Shown: piece by piece, positions 34,875 to 46,840 of the stretch
Numbering within the stretch: the first letter of the stretch is position 1
How the letters are laid out: every line of letters starts with the position of its first letter
Source of the DNA: Imbricaverruca yamaguchii
Taxonomy: Eukaryota > Arthropoda > Thecostraca > Neoverrucidae
Length of the DNA: 64,000 nucleotides
Direction: 5' to 3'
Assembly: GCA_034440575.1 (NCBI GenBank)
Contig: JAOTOL010001555.1
Location: 654,501 to 718,500 of the forward strand
Position numbers and translations under genes: made by a program
The notes under the pieces: model-generated
Seen by the model: only the letters and a program-made list of their open reading frames with translations
Databases searched by the model: none
Told to the model about the DNA's origin: nothing

Positions 34875-35520
34875 CGGCTGCTGCCTCTGCTGGTGCTGCT
34901 GTTGCCCGTGTAATAGGTGGGTGTACTGCTGCCTCTGCTGGTGCTGCTTTTGTCCATGTAATAGGTGGATGTGCTGCTGGTGCTGCTGCTGCCCAGATAA
35001 TATATGGCTGTGCTGCTGCCTCTGCTGGTGCTGCTGTTGCCCGGATAATAGATGGGTGTGCTGCTGCCTCTGCTAGTGCTGCGGTTCCCCGTGTAATAGG
35101 TGAGTGTGCTGCTGCCTCTGCAGATGCTGCTGTTGCCCGTGCAATAGGTGGGTGTGCTGCTGCTGTTGCTGTTGCCGTGACAATATGTGGGTGTGGTGCT
35201 GCTTCTGCTGGTGCTGCTGTTTCCCGTGTAGTTGGTGGATGTGCTGTTGGTGCTGCTGTTGCCCATATAATAGGTGTGTGTGTGCGCTGATGGTGTTGCT
35301 GTTGCTGTTGTCCGTGTAATAGGTGGGTGTGTTGCTGCCTCTCCTGGTGCTGTTGTTATCCTTGTAATAGGTGAGTGTTCTGGTGGTGCTAATGTTACCT
35401 GCACAATAGACAGATGTACTGCTGCCTCTGTTGGTGCTGCTGTTTCCCGTGTAATAGTTGAGTGTGCCGCTGGTGCTGCTGGTGCTGATGTTGTCCGTGT
35501 CATAGGTGGGTGTGGCGCTG
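34875..35520. repeat. 48-bp minisatellite (CTGCTGCCTCTGCTGGTGCTGC type)
   Basis: About 13 units of a 48-bp motif ending in (C/T)CCGTGTAATAGGTGGGTGTG. As 48 is a multiple of 3, frames stay open on both strands and give alanine-rich (CAAASAGAAVARVIGG) or Thr/Ser-rich (YYTGNSSTSRGSST) products. These are taken as repeat translations. Confidence 0.95.
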
Positions 35521-36229
35521 CCATTTCTAGCATACAATCCGATAGGAAATCCCCTGAAAGCTTTCAGAATCTGATGTGATCACAGGCGGCAAAAGGGGGA
35601 GGGGGGACAACCGGGCACAGCGTCCCACCCTTTTAAATCCGGGGATTAGTTCCGGAAGTCATTAGGGAAGGGCACTGCCGAAAAATGTCTACTATTATCG
35701 ACTAATGAACACAGGACTATTGGCCGAGCCACAGGACAAAAGTGCCTATGGGAATGTCGTGACCCAGCTTTCTGAAATATTTTGTACATCAAAAGGTTCA
35801 CATCCACCATAAATAATTGCTTCGTTGCACCACCTCGGATCAGCTTCCCTGCATGTGAGGACTTACCCCGCCCCCCGCTCCATCGAAAAACATCCTTGGG
35901 TTTCAGCCACTTTATTTTAGATGTCTGGTTTTCAGATTCACAGTTGTAAAAATCATGTTTTGGAGACAAAAGGTTCCGCTAAAATGAGCAAATTTCACTC
36001 CTTATCACTGCCTTTGAACATTCAACTTTATGTCGTATGTGCTCAGATTTCACAATCACCACAAAACAATGCTGTAAGTACGTTAAACGTCGCCCTCTTG
36101 TAGGAGGCAAAAAGAAGATATTCCACGATTATCTTATAGTAGGAAATATAGACACCCAATAACGATTCCTATGCTTTCCTGTTCAACGGGGAGACATTTC
36201 GATGCAATGACAACCAGGACGGATAAAGG
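35521..36229. other. Non-coding stretch, nothing recognised
   Basis: No coding or repeat signal. Confidence 0.3.
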
Positions 36230-36460
36230 GTATGGCACTGGGGACAGGTGCTATCCACATGGAAAGTGGCATCCCTCCGTCCGGGAAAAGGCGCCCTTTT
36301 GAAAAAGTGAACTCGCTCGAATTTTTCAGCCAAAGGCGCGCATACAAAATAAAACGGCACCCCTTGGAAGGAAAGGCGCCCTTTAAGAAGGACCGAGTGC
36401 ATCCCACCCCCTCGAATCTTTCAGCCAGAGGCTTGAAAGGTGCTGAAAGCTCGCAGTAGC
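36230..36460. repeat. Dispersed repeat fragment related to 14.9-15.06 kb
   Basis: CTCGAATTTTTCAGCCAAAGGCGC and CCTCGAATCTTTCAGCCAGAGGC occur 93 bases apart. Each resembles CCTCGATTTTGTTTTTCAGCCAGAGGCGC next to the hairpin at 15.0 kb. GCGCCCTTTxxxAA also occurs twice. Confidence 0.5.
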
Positions 36461-36889
36461 GCCGATCCAAGGAAATGGCGCCCATCCAGACAGGTGCCCC
36501 CATGACAATTCCTGGATCCAACCTTGATTACGAGCAGTACTCTCTCGCGGTATGAACGCCGGCTGGCTTAAAATAGTCCGCATTCACATGTGGTTTATCT
36601 TGCAAAACTCACAACTTCCGTTGCGCCATTGTGGAAAGCATGCCCAGAACATCAATGTGGCAGTGTAAATTTGTAAATCATGTGGCAGTGGCAACAATGA
36701 GAGCGTCGTCCGAGCAGGTTATGACAGATTTCTTGAGGGAGCTCCAAGTCACATAGGATATGAGTGCCTGCTATCACAGCGTCTACAAACAAAAAGAGAT
36801 TTGTTCGTCCTATTCCTATCACATTCAATCATTGTACACACACCGAAGCTTAGACGCCTTCGAAATTATTTCGATATCTCAGCATTCTG
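36461..36889. other. Non-coding stretch, nothing recognised
   Basis: No coding or repeat signal. Confidence 0.3.
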
Positions 36890-38540
36890 ATAACGTACGG
36901 CAAGTCACGTCGAATGACACCCGCATAATGCAAATTGAAGCCATAGCGATGAAACGCGAGGACTTTGAAGAACTAAAACTAACCATTGACATTGAGGCTC
37001 TATCTGACATGTCTCGGGTTAAAACATTGCTCGAGGGTTGTCCACGGGCTATCTCTTGACACCAAACATGGGCGGCTTGGTGAGACAGAGAAGAAACGCT
37101 GGGCGACTGATGGAATGAGTTCGACCTTTGACTTTGCAAATCAATGTGATTTCTGAACGGTTTACTAGAGTACCTCACAGCACGTTGAAGGGCACTCACG
37201 TGATGAAAATTGAAAACATAGCGACGAGGCGCGATGCCTTGAAGCAATTTAAGATAAACTTCGATCTTGTGGTTCGAGATTGACATGTCCCGGTTTGAAA
37301 TGTTACACGAGGTATACCACGGGCATTTGCTTGATACGAGATGTGGGTAGATTAGGGAGAAGAAAAATGCGAGGCGACCGAAGAAGTCGGATTGACATTT
37401 GACTTTTGAAATTAGTTTGATTTCGTAGTAATACAAGAAGGCACAATCCACGTCGAATGATACCCACTTGGTGCAAGTTGAACCACAAAGACGAGTCATT
37501 TCGAGGAATTCGAAAAACTCAAACCAGCCTTTGACCTTGAAGTTTGACCTTGACATATCCCGGTTTCAAAATGTTGCTCGAAGGTTCATCATGGGCTCTC
37601 GCTTGATAGTGGATCTGAGTAGGCTTTGTCTAAACCTCCTCAAAAAGGAGGCGATCGAAGAAATTAGCTTGCATTTTAACCCATCGAGATTGTTGCGAAT
37701 TATCAACTTTCTGGCAGCGCACAACAAGCAACGTCGAATGCCATCCATTTTCGGCAAATTGAAGCCGCAGCGTTGAAACGCGAGGCCATCGAAAGCTCAA
37801 TCAAACCTTTGATCGTGACATGTCCCGGTTTGAATTGTTACTAGAGTTGCTATTGCCACTTGCTATTGCCACTTGCTAGAGTTGCTATTGCCACTTCACC
37901 ACTTGCTATTGCTTGATACCAGATTTGTATAGGTTTGAGCGAAAACGAACAAAAAATTGAGGCGGCCGAATGATCAGCTCGACCTATGCTCCTGAACCAT
38001 GGAAATTGAAGCGATAGCAACCGAACCGCGCGTTCGGTGGATATCGCTTTAATATCGCCATCTAATGAATGAAGCTATCTTTGACCTTGAAGTTTAACCT
38101 TGACATGCATGGGTTCGAAATGTTACATGATGGTTCATCACGGGTTATCGTCTGTGGCCATATTTTGGCAGGTTTTTCTGAAAACGAAGAACATGGGAGG
38201 CGACCGAAGAAACCTGTTTGCGTTAGACCTTGACAATTCAAGTGATAATGTGAAACCCATGTAGTTGTTTCCGGCGTGTTCAGTGCAAACAGAAACATTG
38301 GTGGCAATTGACTCGAACGATCACAAACCCGTCGCGAAATGCCAATGCTAATACAAATACGGCTCTGCCGATCTTGTCTGAATGCGAATACGACGTGAAC
38401 TTGACGTACGTGCTTAGTTAGGGCTGTCCATGACTCCCCTCCATGGTCTTGAAGATACCCAAGGACACCCAGCCACGTTTCCTCAGCATATATCAACATA
38501 TGCGCAGGGGAGCCTTACGATATTGCAAAGTCCTGTGATA
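36890..38540. repeat. Degenerate satellite, ~270-bp period, about 5 units plus a partial
   Basis: The anchor GACATGTCCCGGTTTGAAATGTTxCxxGAGGxTxxxCACGGGC recurs at about 37007, 37282, 37552, 37817 and 38101 (spacings 275, 270, 265, 284). Each unit also carries ACGTCGAATGxxACCC, AAATTGAAxCxATAGCGA and TTTGACCTTGA(C/A). Units are well diverged, so the array is old. Confidence 0.85.
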
Positions 38541-38924
38541 ATGTAAATTTGTTGCCTCACAAAACACAATTTTTCGCCCAAGCGAGAAAACAAGATGGTC
38601 AAGATTCATGTTATTCAAGAATGGCCCGTTGGGAGACATTTTTAACGTTTGCTGATGTACCATACTGATAGAGATTTTGTGACGACAGATAGCCCCTGAA
38701 GCTCGTTGATTAGCTAGATCAGATTCTAGTATTTTCGGTGATTCTCTTGCATATTTATATTTTCACTTTATAAGTGATTACGTGTAATTTTGCGGCGATC
38801 ATACTCAGGTAGCTGAGCCTTGGGGGGGGGGGTACGAAAGAAATTGAAGAGGACAAATCGCTATTTCTTAGAAATTGGAGAAGTTGTCCCCCAGCCCCAT
38901 CCCCAGTGTTTATATCCATGACAG
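38541..38924. other. Non-coding stretch with a short poly(G)
   Basis: A run of about 11 G near 38822. Nothing else recognised. Confidence 0.4.
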
Positions 38925-39050
38925 GGTGCAATGAAGCTGTGGCAGGGTGTAACGAGGCTGTGACAAGGTGTAATGAAGATATGGCATGGTTTAATGAAGC
39001 TGTGGCAGGGCGTAGTCAAGAAGTGGTAGGGTGTAATGAAGCCATGACTT
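38925..39050. repeat. 21-bp tandem repeat (GCAGGGTGTAATGAAGCTGTG)
   Basis: About six units with several substitutions each. Confidence 0.9.
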
Positions 39051-39394
39051 TGTGGTGAGTATGTTATGATGGCTTAACGTCAGTGTGATGCGTGTAATGT
39101 GTTTGCGTTCCAGATTTGGGCGTTCTATGGCATTCAAGCTGTGCTTACCCTGTTGTATATTGTGTTTTATGGGAGCATCTGTCTGGCTCGAGCGGAGATC
39201 GTTTTCTGGAATATTGCCATCTATTCGGCGAAGCTTTCGTTTGAAATTTGCACCATTTGCATCACCTGTCACATTCAGGCCTAATGGCTTCCGGGCAAAC
39301 GAAACGCCGTGCAATGTCGGCGCATTGGTTGCCATGCCAACACATTACGAAACGCAGTGTTGTAGCACCCGAGAGCCACAATACTAGCTCTTCA
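39051..39394. other. Non-coding stretch, nothing recognised
   Basis: No coding signal. Confidence 0.3.
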
Positions 39395-39620
39395 GGGCGG
39401 GGATGGCCGAGTGGTTAGTGTTTTGAATTTTGGGTGCAAAAGTCCCGGGTTCAACACTCGCACTGCCTGGAAATTGCTCAATCCCGCGACCCATTCGCGA
39501 AACAGGCGCCAGTAGCCATGCGCCGTGAACCGTCCAATTAAAAAACATACCGTTCGTGTTGAAGGGGCTACACAAAATATTGGCTAGTTAAGGCGATTGG
39601 TAAATATTATTGGACTAAGT
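39395..39620 (+). repeat. tRNA-derived SINE (Leu/Ser-like head)
   Basis: GGGGATGGCCGAGTGGTTAG (A box) and CCCGGGTTCAACACTC (B box) are spaced as in a tRNA, but the acceptor ends do not pair. A body of about 150 bases follows, ending in AT-rich sequence. Confidence 0.65.
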
Positions 39621-39841
39621 GGAAGAACGGAAATATTAAATGAGGGAACATCATAACGCTTCAGCAATTGGAAATGTTACTCGTCTGGGCAAAGGACACA
39701 GCTCCAAATTTAAAATCTTAGGGGAGGCCGAACATTGATTGGTCAGAGACAAAACATTGCTAAGACTGAGCCAGCAGCACAAGGAGAATATGTTTGGTGC
39801 CCTACATTCTTATGATGGTGTGTTGGGACAAACGACTTTAT

Positions 39842-39842
<1 letters not shown>

Positions 39843-39891
<49 letters not shown>

Positions 39892-39917
39892 GTATATACA
39901 CGTGTATATATATACAC

Positions 39918-40008
<91 letters not shown>

Positions 40009-40027
40009 TACATACATATATATATAC
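39843..40027. repeat. (AT)n microsatellite
   Basis: Two pure AT tracts separated by ACGTGTATATATACACAT-type sequence and ending in CACACACATACATAC. Confidence 0.97.
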
Positions 40028-40534
40028 ATGATAATTTTCTAGCGGAAAGTGCCCCTCTGAGTAGAACATACGCTCTTCCAGGGACACTGAAACTCATCCC
40101 TTGAAATTGTCTTCGTCAGTGACGCCAAAAACGCCAAAACTCCAAAAAAAAGGTGCCCCATCAAAATTTCGCTCGTCTCCTTGGCGAAATGCTAAATCCG
40201 CCAGTGATTCTATTGCTCTTCTTAAAATTGCACAGGCGTAAAAACAGGTCGCAGAAGAGGCCTCATACTCTCCATATTCTTTATTTTGCGGTATGTGTGC
40301 TTCATGAATAGAATCCATTTCCGTCTAGTGCACCATGACTCTGAGATCGTTCCTTCCACCGATGCAATTGCTTACTCGGTTGTACAAAGTTATTGCCGCA
40401 ACCTGTGTTCAGTTGCAGGTAGCCCTGCGGGGGTGCCGAACCAGTAAGCTGTCTATGGCTGGCCATGGGTTTGAGTCTCAAAGGACACTAAGCATGTAGC
40501 TTATGTAGCTCAGCAAGTGCAGCTGGCAACTGAA
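40028..40534. other. Non-coding stretch with a B-box-like word
   Basis: GGGTTTGAGTCTC near 40468 looks like a tRNA B box, but no A box is convincing. No gene seen. Confidence 0.3.
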
Positions 40535-40986
<452 letters not shown>

Positions 40987-41182
40987 TTCGGCCATGCGTG
41001 TTGATTTAAACAAATTATTTGGGGGCAAAATATACGAAAACAATGGGCAGGCCCAAGTGTATTTGGGAGACACACCCTACAGTCCCATGCTAAAAAGGTA
41101 AAATTATTTGGGGGTGAAGTCATGTTGGCGGCGTATTATAGGTGAAAACTGGCCACCGTGCAATAGAAGGGCCAATGTCCTG

Positions 41183-41232
41183 TTTGGTGTATAATGATCG
41201 AGTGCGAAGCAACTCGATCATTTTACACCAAA
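41183..41232. repeat. Hairpin with ~21-bp stem
   Basis: TTTGGTGTATAATGATCGAGT pairs with ACTCGATCATTTTACACCAAA across the loop GCGAAGCA, with one mismatch. GAAGCAACTCG-like words recur three times between 41205 and 41285. Confidence 0.85.
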
Positions 41233-41637
41233 GAGGACTTCGAGGCAACTCGTGAGGCAACAAGAGAAATTCGAAGCAACTCGTTGTAGCGAAGCTTTAT
41301 GACATTTTATAGCTCACCAACTGATACCATGCGACTGATACGAAACCAAAATAGCGTTAACGTTCTCAAATGGGCGCATTTTGGTTGGGAGCATTTAGAA
41401 ACCCAGTATATTGTGTGAACTCTTCAGGAAGTGCTTGAAGTCCAAGTAGTTCAAGGCAGGTACATCACAGATATATTTCGTTTTTTTGTACTCATCAGAT
41501 ATTCACTAGTCGTAAGTGAATGCACGGTCACTTTTAATTCGAAGTATGTCGTTAATCCACGCATTGAAATATAATATTAGCAGAAAATCTTGGGAGTACC
41601 AATCCGTATCAAATCTCAGCCCGTATATTTTGCCCGA
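41233..41637. other. Non-coding stretch, nothing recognised
   Basis: Downstream of the hairpin. No gene. Confidence 0.3.
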
Positions 41638-41690
41638 ATCCGCACCGTAATCCGCACCGTAATCCGCACCGTAATCCGCACCAAGCGGAC
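41638..41690. repeat. 12-bp tandem repeat (AATCCGCACCGT), ~4 copies
   Basis: Nearly perfect units followed by AATCCGCACCAAG. Confidence 0.9.
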
Positions 41691-43164
41691 ATCCGTCCGG
41701 ATATCCAATCTGTCTGCTCTAGTCCGTGGATCAGGAAGGAAAGCTAACATCTAACTGGAACATTTACTTCATGAAGGCCACGCGCTTAGAAAATACAAGT
41801 AATGATAAGTGCCAGGTGCCGTTTTCAAGCGTGGGCAAGGTAAACGATGTTGATCTACTCGACAGCATACTTTGAGATTGGCTAAAAGTAATTGTTCTGA
41901 AGACCTTGGTGCAAAATGTTTCGCACAGAAATGTGTGCGAAGTTTCACATCATTGCTCGTCTTTCTTGTTTTGTAATACACCGAAAGTTTGAAGCGATTG
42001 CTTGTGTCAGTGCGTATGACACTGACAATGGAGCAAGTTGATAAAATGGACGCTACATGAAATCACTTGAAATCAGCCAGTACAGTTGATAGGTGGCATT
42101 AGCATACGCCACCTGAAAGGTCCATATGTCACGCTTACAGCAATAATGCTGATTTGTGTCCTGGCTGACGATAGCTAATGGTTCATGCCATTTATGGGAT
42201 GCGCAAACGTCCATTCCGTGGCTGCACCCTTCCCACTGTTCAGTGTTTTCCGTCGGGTGATAAATGCCCGGTGAAACATGGAAACATGACTATTGATGAT
42301 ATCGTGCAGTACACGCTCGTCGATCTTACCAGGCAATCCAACTATTATTATTTCATCTTATCATTAACGAGCAATCTAATCATGAATCTAATATAATCAT
42401 GAGTAAGAGCACAGCGACAGCGGTTTAGGTAAAAGGCGTCAATATACCATAATATGATACAGTATAGAAATAGTAGACTATAGGCTACTATTTATCTTGC
42501 CCCATGACGTTTGTGGGCCCCATCCAGCATACTACATTGGTGCACCTACAACGTTACCCTGAAGACGACTAACCATGAAGTTCCATTACAGTGCCCCGAA
42601 GAAGCATTTTTCATAACGTCATCACACTCTACTCCCTCGACAACATCTTGCACAAACACTGCGATTTTAAAATTATGCCAGGACCCGGTTCACTTGTTGG
42701 TTTTGGAGGCGCTGTGTGTACGGCGACATTATTTTGTCACGGAAATGTCATTTGGTGATATTATGTTTGTTTTTTTCTTCTGCCGAGCGAACGAACGGAG
42801 AAAGTACGATGCATCGAACAATCCCAGGAAAATGTTCTCCAAAACACACGGTGCTATCGTGGGTTGAACACAGCAGCTTCTTTCACGTTCGTTAGCATTC
42901 TTTCTAGCTACAGCCACACTGTGTCAACGGCTCACCAAGCGCCTACTGTTCGATGGGCCCAAGCTACATGACCAGAACAGCCATAACGCACAACACTAAC
43001 ACGTGACACCATTTTTAATTTTATAAATTTTATCAGTGTTGTTGCTGGGGTGGCTTTAGAAACCAGGGTTCTGTTGCTAAGTAGAGCTTGTTGCGTCAAA
43101 CCTGGTCCCACCAGCAGATCCATGAATTCCAGTTCAACGGTAGAATTTAGACCGAAAGTTTAAC
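41691..43164. other. Non-coding stretch, nothing recognised
   Basis: The longest frames (about 90-118 codons near 42511-42867) have no recognised motif. Confidence 0.3.
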
Positions 43165-43352
43165 GTGCCGCCAATGCACCGACATGGCCGCTCGGTAGCC
43201 CCTCCCCGACCTTATCGGGCCAGCTGCCAACTGACAGTCCCGGCCGGGGGCTAAATGCGAGCGTGCGAAGCGACCCGGACCTTGTGTTGCCTGGACAGGG
43301 GAGACCAGTGCAGGCTAGCGCTCTAACCAACTGAGCTACCGGGGTGGCATTA
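43165..43352 (-). repeat. tRNA-derived SINE
   Basis: On the minus strand, CCACCCCGGTAGCTCAGTTGGTTAGAGCG is a strong tRNA head with A box. It is followed by CTAGCCTGCACTGGTCTCCCC, a GGTCCGGGTCGCTTCG B-box-like block, and a GC-rich body ending GGCCATGTCGGTGCATTGGCGG. The head-to-body organisation favours a SINE over a gene. Confidence 0.7.
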
Positions 43353-43837
43353 TAGCTAACAATATACACTTATAGCTAACAATAAGAGAGTAGTGAAATC
43401 AGCGAACAAAAAGCGCCTTGCTGCGCTGGAAGCCGCATACATTCGGGACAGCTCTCTGGTGATTCACGTGGAGAACAAAATCATGAGCGCGCTGGCGCTC
43501 TACGGTTTATCGCAATGGTGTTCGCCAATGTGTGTGTTTGAAAGCTGTGCATAGTATTTACTTTGCTGAAATAGGTAGGGACGATATCTGAACTAGCGTA
43601 TCGTCCATGCGGTGTGTTGGAGAGAGTGCTCACTGATGGTGCCTTCTCTGCCGTGATAGCGATTTAGTCGGATTACCATTTGATGCTGTCGGTGTGCGTG
43701 GTGCCAACCTTATCAATGACGACTGAAGTCAAATTGTGATGTTTTTGTGTATGTGTGTCATAATATACGTGTTGCTTTCCTCAGGCTTGAAAATAGCGTG
43801 TGCCGTACTAATGCACATGTTTCCTTGTATGTTTCAG

Positions 43838-43918
43838 TCCTACATCGAAGAGACAAGAGGTGTCTAACAACAAGGAAAACTTTTGTCTAGATCCGAGCAT
43901 GGAATCGGAGACATCGCC
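43838..43918 (+). CDS. Candidate internal exon of an unknown host gene
   Basis: An 81-base segment is bounded by a textbook acceptor (CCTTGTATGTTTCAG, with pyrimidine-rich lead) and a consensus donor (GCC|GTAAGT). In one frame it is open and encodes PTSKRQEVSNNKENFCLD followed by PSMESETSP. The length is a multiple of 3 and the phase is symmetric (1-1), so it could be skipped without frame loss. The NKEN...SETSP composition suggests a disordered region of a nuclear or cell-cycle protein, but that is inference. No neighbouring exon was identified. Confidence 0.45.
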
Positions 43919-45970
43919 GTAAGTACAACTATTGTATTCGTGCTTCAGAGTATGTTACGTGCAGCAGTCGCTTGGGGAGCAAAGCATCCGTGATACATAG
44001 TAGTATGCTGGTTTGACGCTTATTTCCTATGTACATACGAGTCGATGAACAAGCAATTCAAACTATTTCATCACGTACATCTCCAGATATATTGTCAAAA
44101 TGACGTGCTCATCAGGCCAGCTGGATAATGTGTTAGTCAACAGAGCCATATGACGTCATTGACAACAAAGTCGGGTGATGTGTTGGTCAAAAAGTTGACC
44201 GACTAGACGATCACGAGCGTAAGATAGGCCAACGGCGTTGGACCGACATTCGATGGCTTGCCAAGTTGGAGGTAGTTGAGCACACGTGCATACGTGAAGA
44301 AAATGTACTGTTGCAGATGTACGTACTCATATATGCACAAGTTAATGTGCACAACCACAAATGTATACGTGACAGCTGTGCATCGTTAAAGACGTATGTC
44401 AGATGATAAATTTATATCAGGCAGAATCTGCTTCATAAGTTGCATAGGCTTCCATATGGAAACTATGTGTATCATTAAATATGCGCAAGTGCAAATGGAC
44501 GTGACCATAAATGTGCACAACTATAAATTTAGTTGTATGTGCACAATATTTCTTCCTTTCGTGGCGTGACTTGAGATCTCTAGTGGTATAGCAAGACTTT
44601 GACTTTTGCAGTTGTGATATAACAGAAATCGTCACAGATTGATGAAAAAAAATAAATATATGATCATGACATGGTATTATGTATAATGATGATGAGCATA
44701 ATGACGACAATGATATATCATAATATGATAATGAAAATGTGAAGTCTACCGCATTTGAAAGTTCTCCGCTTAATCCAAGTGAACGTTTGCCTGTGAGAGA
44801 GCGAGAGCCTCAGTGCTGGTTCAACTATGTCTCCGCAATGTCCGCAAAAAAGCGTGAGCATTATTTGAGTTTATTATAATGAAGGTAATTTCAATATGTT
44901 GCCATGTCCGTCACGCAATGTGTAATACGCTATAACCACCATCTACACCTCTCGAGCAGCATTTAAAACCACTGATACAATTATAGGAATCCTGGGTTAC
45001 CCCCATATGGGTTCCAAACGTTGTCCAGGTTAAATGTGTCATGATTTATCTCACACAGCACATTCATTTCGGGACAGTAATACTCATGAACGCATTGTTG
45101 ATGCAGTCTCATCAAAATTGATGGCCGGCCATAATGTCATATGCTGCTTACGTGCTGATAGTTACCTTGCTAGCTTGCGCCTAAATGCACCATCATTGCG
45201 CGCATGCAGTTTGTGTGTTTCGGGAAAAAATTCAGCAGCATGCAACACATAAATAGACCATAGCTCATCTTCTCGCGGATGCCATTCGTCAACTAGCCCC
45301 ATCCCAACCAGACTATTGTACTTGTAGCGGCGAGGGGAGGGCAGTTGAGTTTTTGATCATCTGATAGTTTGTTTTCATTTGTGCGGACTGCATATAAGTT
45401 TTATGTTGCCGTTGGCACATTTTGTGTGGAAGATGGTGAGGATCTGTTTTATTTTGCCTGTAATTACGGTGCACACTAAGATGTTTCGAAAATACTGGGA
45501 TATATAAGTACCAATCCCGAGAAATTCCATCTTTTGTGATGACTTATGCAGTACAGCGCCATGAAAAAAACCAAACTTTATTTATCAGATATGCTTGTTT
45601 CAAGTTACGTGCATAACGATGCAAGTTACTGACCAGATGAAGATGCCTGATTAGTGATTATTGAAGCCAGAAACAAGAATATTGAAAGCATGCCCATGCC
45701 CACATGCAAACCAACTCCAGCGGAGTAGCTCGAAAGTCTGTCGAAGTGCGAAACGAACTAAGCTTCGTCCATCATCATCGACTCATCCGTGTATGCTATG
45801 GTTGGATCATTATGTATAACCTAACCTCATAATCCACCTGACCACGCCTTTTTCCTTACCCCACCCAGGATGCAGAGGGTGGCGTCGCGATGGCTGACTT
45901 GGTCCCATCTGAGTAGTTGTCCCTTCATCCCAAACCATCTTTTATCGCTATTGTACGGATACAATAACAA
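43919..45970. other. Non-coding stretch, nothing recognised
   Basis: I looked for a downstream partner exon and saw none that is convincing. Confidence 0.3.
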
Positions 45971-46089
45971 ATGTACTATTGATTTCAATAGTACATGATA
46001 ATTACTTAAATAGAAAAAGAACTTGTAAACATTCTTTTTCCCAAATGATCCCCTATGCACTATTTGTGAAAAAGAATGTTTCCAAGTTC
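45971..46089. repeat. Two neighbouring hairpins
   Basis: First: ATGTACTATTG-ATTT-CAATAGTACAT, a perfect 11-bp stem (45971-45996). Second: GAACTTGTAAACATTCTTTTTC pairs with GAAAAAGAATGTTTCCAAGTTC with one mismatch across a loop of about 27 bases (46019-46089). Confidence 0.85.
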
Positions 46090-46439
46090 CGAAAAGTTTA
46101 GTTCAGAGCATACAATCACATTGTCGAAATCTCACTAGACGTTTACCGCTTTTCATTCCTGTCCAGTAAAAAAGGAATCCTCAAAGTGTCATCAGATGTC
46201 GCTTTGGTTCTCATGACGTCATAGAGGCTGAGATAAAGGGGATGGCTCAAATTATTTGCAGGGCCAACCAGCCTCATTTTTCCCTACATGACATGCACGT
46301 ATTTTTACATCCCAAACTGTGTACACAAGGAAGATTCCGCTGCCATATTAGAGAAATTCCCCACATTGTGTTTCGAGACTACTTGAGCCGCACAATTTGC
46401 CACCTAGATACTGGTCGGTCTTGGTGCGATCTTTGATTC
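46090..46439. other. Non-coding stretch, nothing recognised
   Basis: No coding signal. Confidence 0.3.
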
Positions 46440-46840
46440 ATCGCTGTACGTATTTTGGGTCCTAGAAGGTAACTTTCTGGATCCAAGTGCGATGTGTTGG
46501 GTCGTCAGCGCGATTTGTCGTGCCCAGGCTTCAGTTTTCGGGTCTCCCCTACGATTTATTGCGCTGGTCCCCGACGCGACTTTTCCGGTCCCAACCCACA
46601 TTTTTGGGGCCCCTTGCACATTTTTTTCGGAGCCCAGGTTCTTTTCCGGTTTCCTACGATATTTTTGGAGTTCCAGGTCGATTTTCTGGGGTGCCAGTAC
46701 AATATTTTTGTGTCCGCAGGATTTTTGGCCCCTGTGTGATTTGTTTGGGCTTAGCGCGTTTTCTTTGCGACGCTCTACGCTTTCTTTTCGATTTTCTGGC
46801 GATTTTCTGGGCTTCGGAGTGATTTTTCCAGTTCTGATTT
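46440..46840 (+). repeat. Degenerate 20-30-bp tandem repeat (GATTTT-GGG-CC type)
   Basis: Units such as CGCGATTTGTCGTGCCCAGG, CAGTTTTCGGGTCTCCCC, CACATTTTTGGGGCCCCTTG and CGATTTTCTGGGGTGCC follow each other. Same family as 5570-5975. The minus-strand open frame (46937-46404) is its translation. Confidence 0.65.

Noticed and set aside
34655..35290. 211-codon alanine-rich open frame
   Set aside because: It is mostly the translation of the 48-bp minisatellite; the complementary strand is open for 270 codons.
39395..39475. tRNA-Leu/Ser gene
   Set aside because: A and B boxes are present, but the acceptor stem and anticodon arm do not fold; SINE preferred.
43160..43369. Minus-strand 69-codon frame containing PVAQLVRALAC
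   Set aside because: This is the translation of a tRNA-like SINE head, a common false gene signal.
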